A stretch of DNA of 64,000 bases from Rhizobium lentis. GTDB taxonomy: Bacteria > Pseudomonadota > Alphaproteobacteria > Rhizobiales > Rhizobiaceae. The position numbers and the translations under genes are program-made. The DNA lies in the NCBI RefSeq assembly GCF_014200175.1, contig NZ_JACHBD010000004.1, positions 62,001 to 126,000 of the forward strand, written 5' to 3'. The stretch's first letter is position 1, and each line of letters opens with the position of its first letter. This document shows positions 63,566 through 64,000 of this stretch, in pieces. The notes beneath the pieces were generated by a model. It did not search any database. It was not told the DNA's origin and worked only from the letters and a program-made list of their open reading frames with translations.

Positions 63566-64000
63566 CTGTCAGGCAGCCGTTGCTGTGTTCAATGGCCGCG
63601 AGCAGGCGGCCGAACTTGCTATCCTCAGCACCACCACGAGCTTTCCCAGCCTTTGGATTGTGTGGTTTTCGCATCACTTTCCGCAGGGTTGTAATTTCCC
63701 ACTTGGCAATGGCGAAGAGCTTCGCTACAAAGCGCTTACCGCTTCAGATCGAACATAGGGAGGCGTTGCATGACAGCAGCATTCATCGACAGCTTCCCGC
63801 ATGGCATGCGACGACAGTAGGTCATTGCCATTCGCGGCCCGCCCCCAGCGCGCCCGACATGCGGTTTTTCATTTTTCATGGCCCGATTGATCTGACGGGA
63901 TCATTTCGTCTCCCGCCCGGGCTGTGTCATTCAACTCTCGATTTGAGGCCGGTTGCCGGAATACGGGCCGGGCAGATTAAAATGACGCGCAAGAAGCTCG
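63566..64000. other. Mostly gene-free window end
   Basis: No credible complete gene. A 16-codon frame with a strong ribosome binding site (AGGGAGG) starts at 63770 and stops at 63820. ATG 63982 opens a frame (MTRKKL) that runs off the window and may be the start of a gene on the plus strand; it cannot be judged. Confidence 0.4.

Noticed and set aside
63027-63677. 216-codon minus frame at the window end
   Set aside because: Antisense to the decayed kinase gene, whose fragments are recognisable on the plus strand.

Overview
The window looks like chromosomal or megaplasmid DNA of a Rhizobium-type alphaproteobacterium (leguminosarum/etli group). The evidence is high G+C, a phosphatidylcholine synthase of the rhizobial type, DUF982 genes, RIME-like palindromic intergenic repeats, and an extreme density of ABC uptake systems with their own catabolic genes and regulators. 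No rRNA, tRNA, CRISPR array, integrase or intact insertion sequence is visible. Species assignment is inference.

Layout. 1-2389 (minus): the 3' part of a galactofuranose-type (YtfQ/YtfR) importer, cut by the window edge. 2534-7224 (minus): a BMP-family nucleoside-type importer. 7264-10806: housekeeping genes (quinone oxidoreductase, phosphatidylcholine synthase, ferredoxin-NADP reductase) and a GntR regulator. 11121-14334 (minus): a split MacA/MacB-like exporter. 14494-15703: small genes, including a stress-type repeat protein behind a likely EcfG promoter. 15710-24638: a LacI-controlled carbohydrate importer whose first gene is an unrecognised 840-aa glycosidase-like protein. 24625-32585: a peptide/opine-type importer divergent from a GntR regulator, a mannonate-dehydratase-like enzyme and a KdgD-type dehydratase. 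32875-40328: a second MalK-type sugar importer divergent from a ROK regulator, a Gfo/Idh/MocA dehydrogenase and a ThuA-like protein (thu-like arrangement). 41236-49613: a creatininase-family hydrolase, LysR regulator, NitT/TauT importer, cytosine-deaminase-like amidohydrolase, FAD oxidase, flavodoxin-fold reductase and RidA protein. 50065-53011: AraC regulator, HbpS-like protein, SDR and a secreted SnoaL-like protein. 53174-56066: small rhizobial genes and a DUF4242-adenylate cyclase fusion. 56131-56482: a 352-bp element with terminal inverted repeats. 56481-62873 (minus): a six-gene ribose-type operon (epimerase, importer, RpiR regulator, PfkB kinase). 63039-63565: a decayed P-loop kinase gene, then mostly empty DNA to the end.

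How it works together. Seven importers and one exporter are present. Most importers have a dedicated regulator (LacI, GntR, ROK, LysR, RpiR) and neighbouring enzymes, so the region reads as a series of independent nutrient-scavenging modules. The most interesting is the LysR cluster: two copies of a 35-bp dyad with identical arms and spacing lie upstream of its two transcription units. The enzyme set suggests import and stepwise hydrolysis and oxidation of a cyclic amide or pyrimidine-like compound, a pathway I cannot match to a known one.
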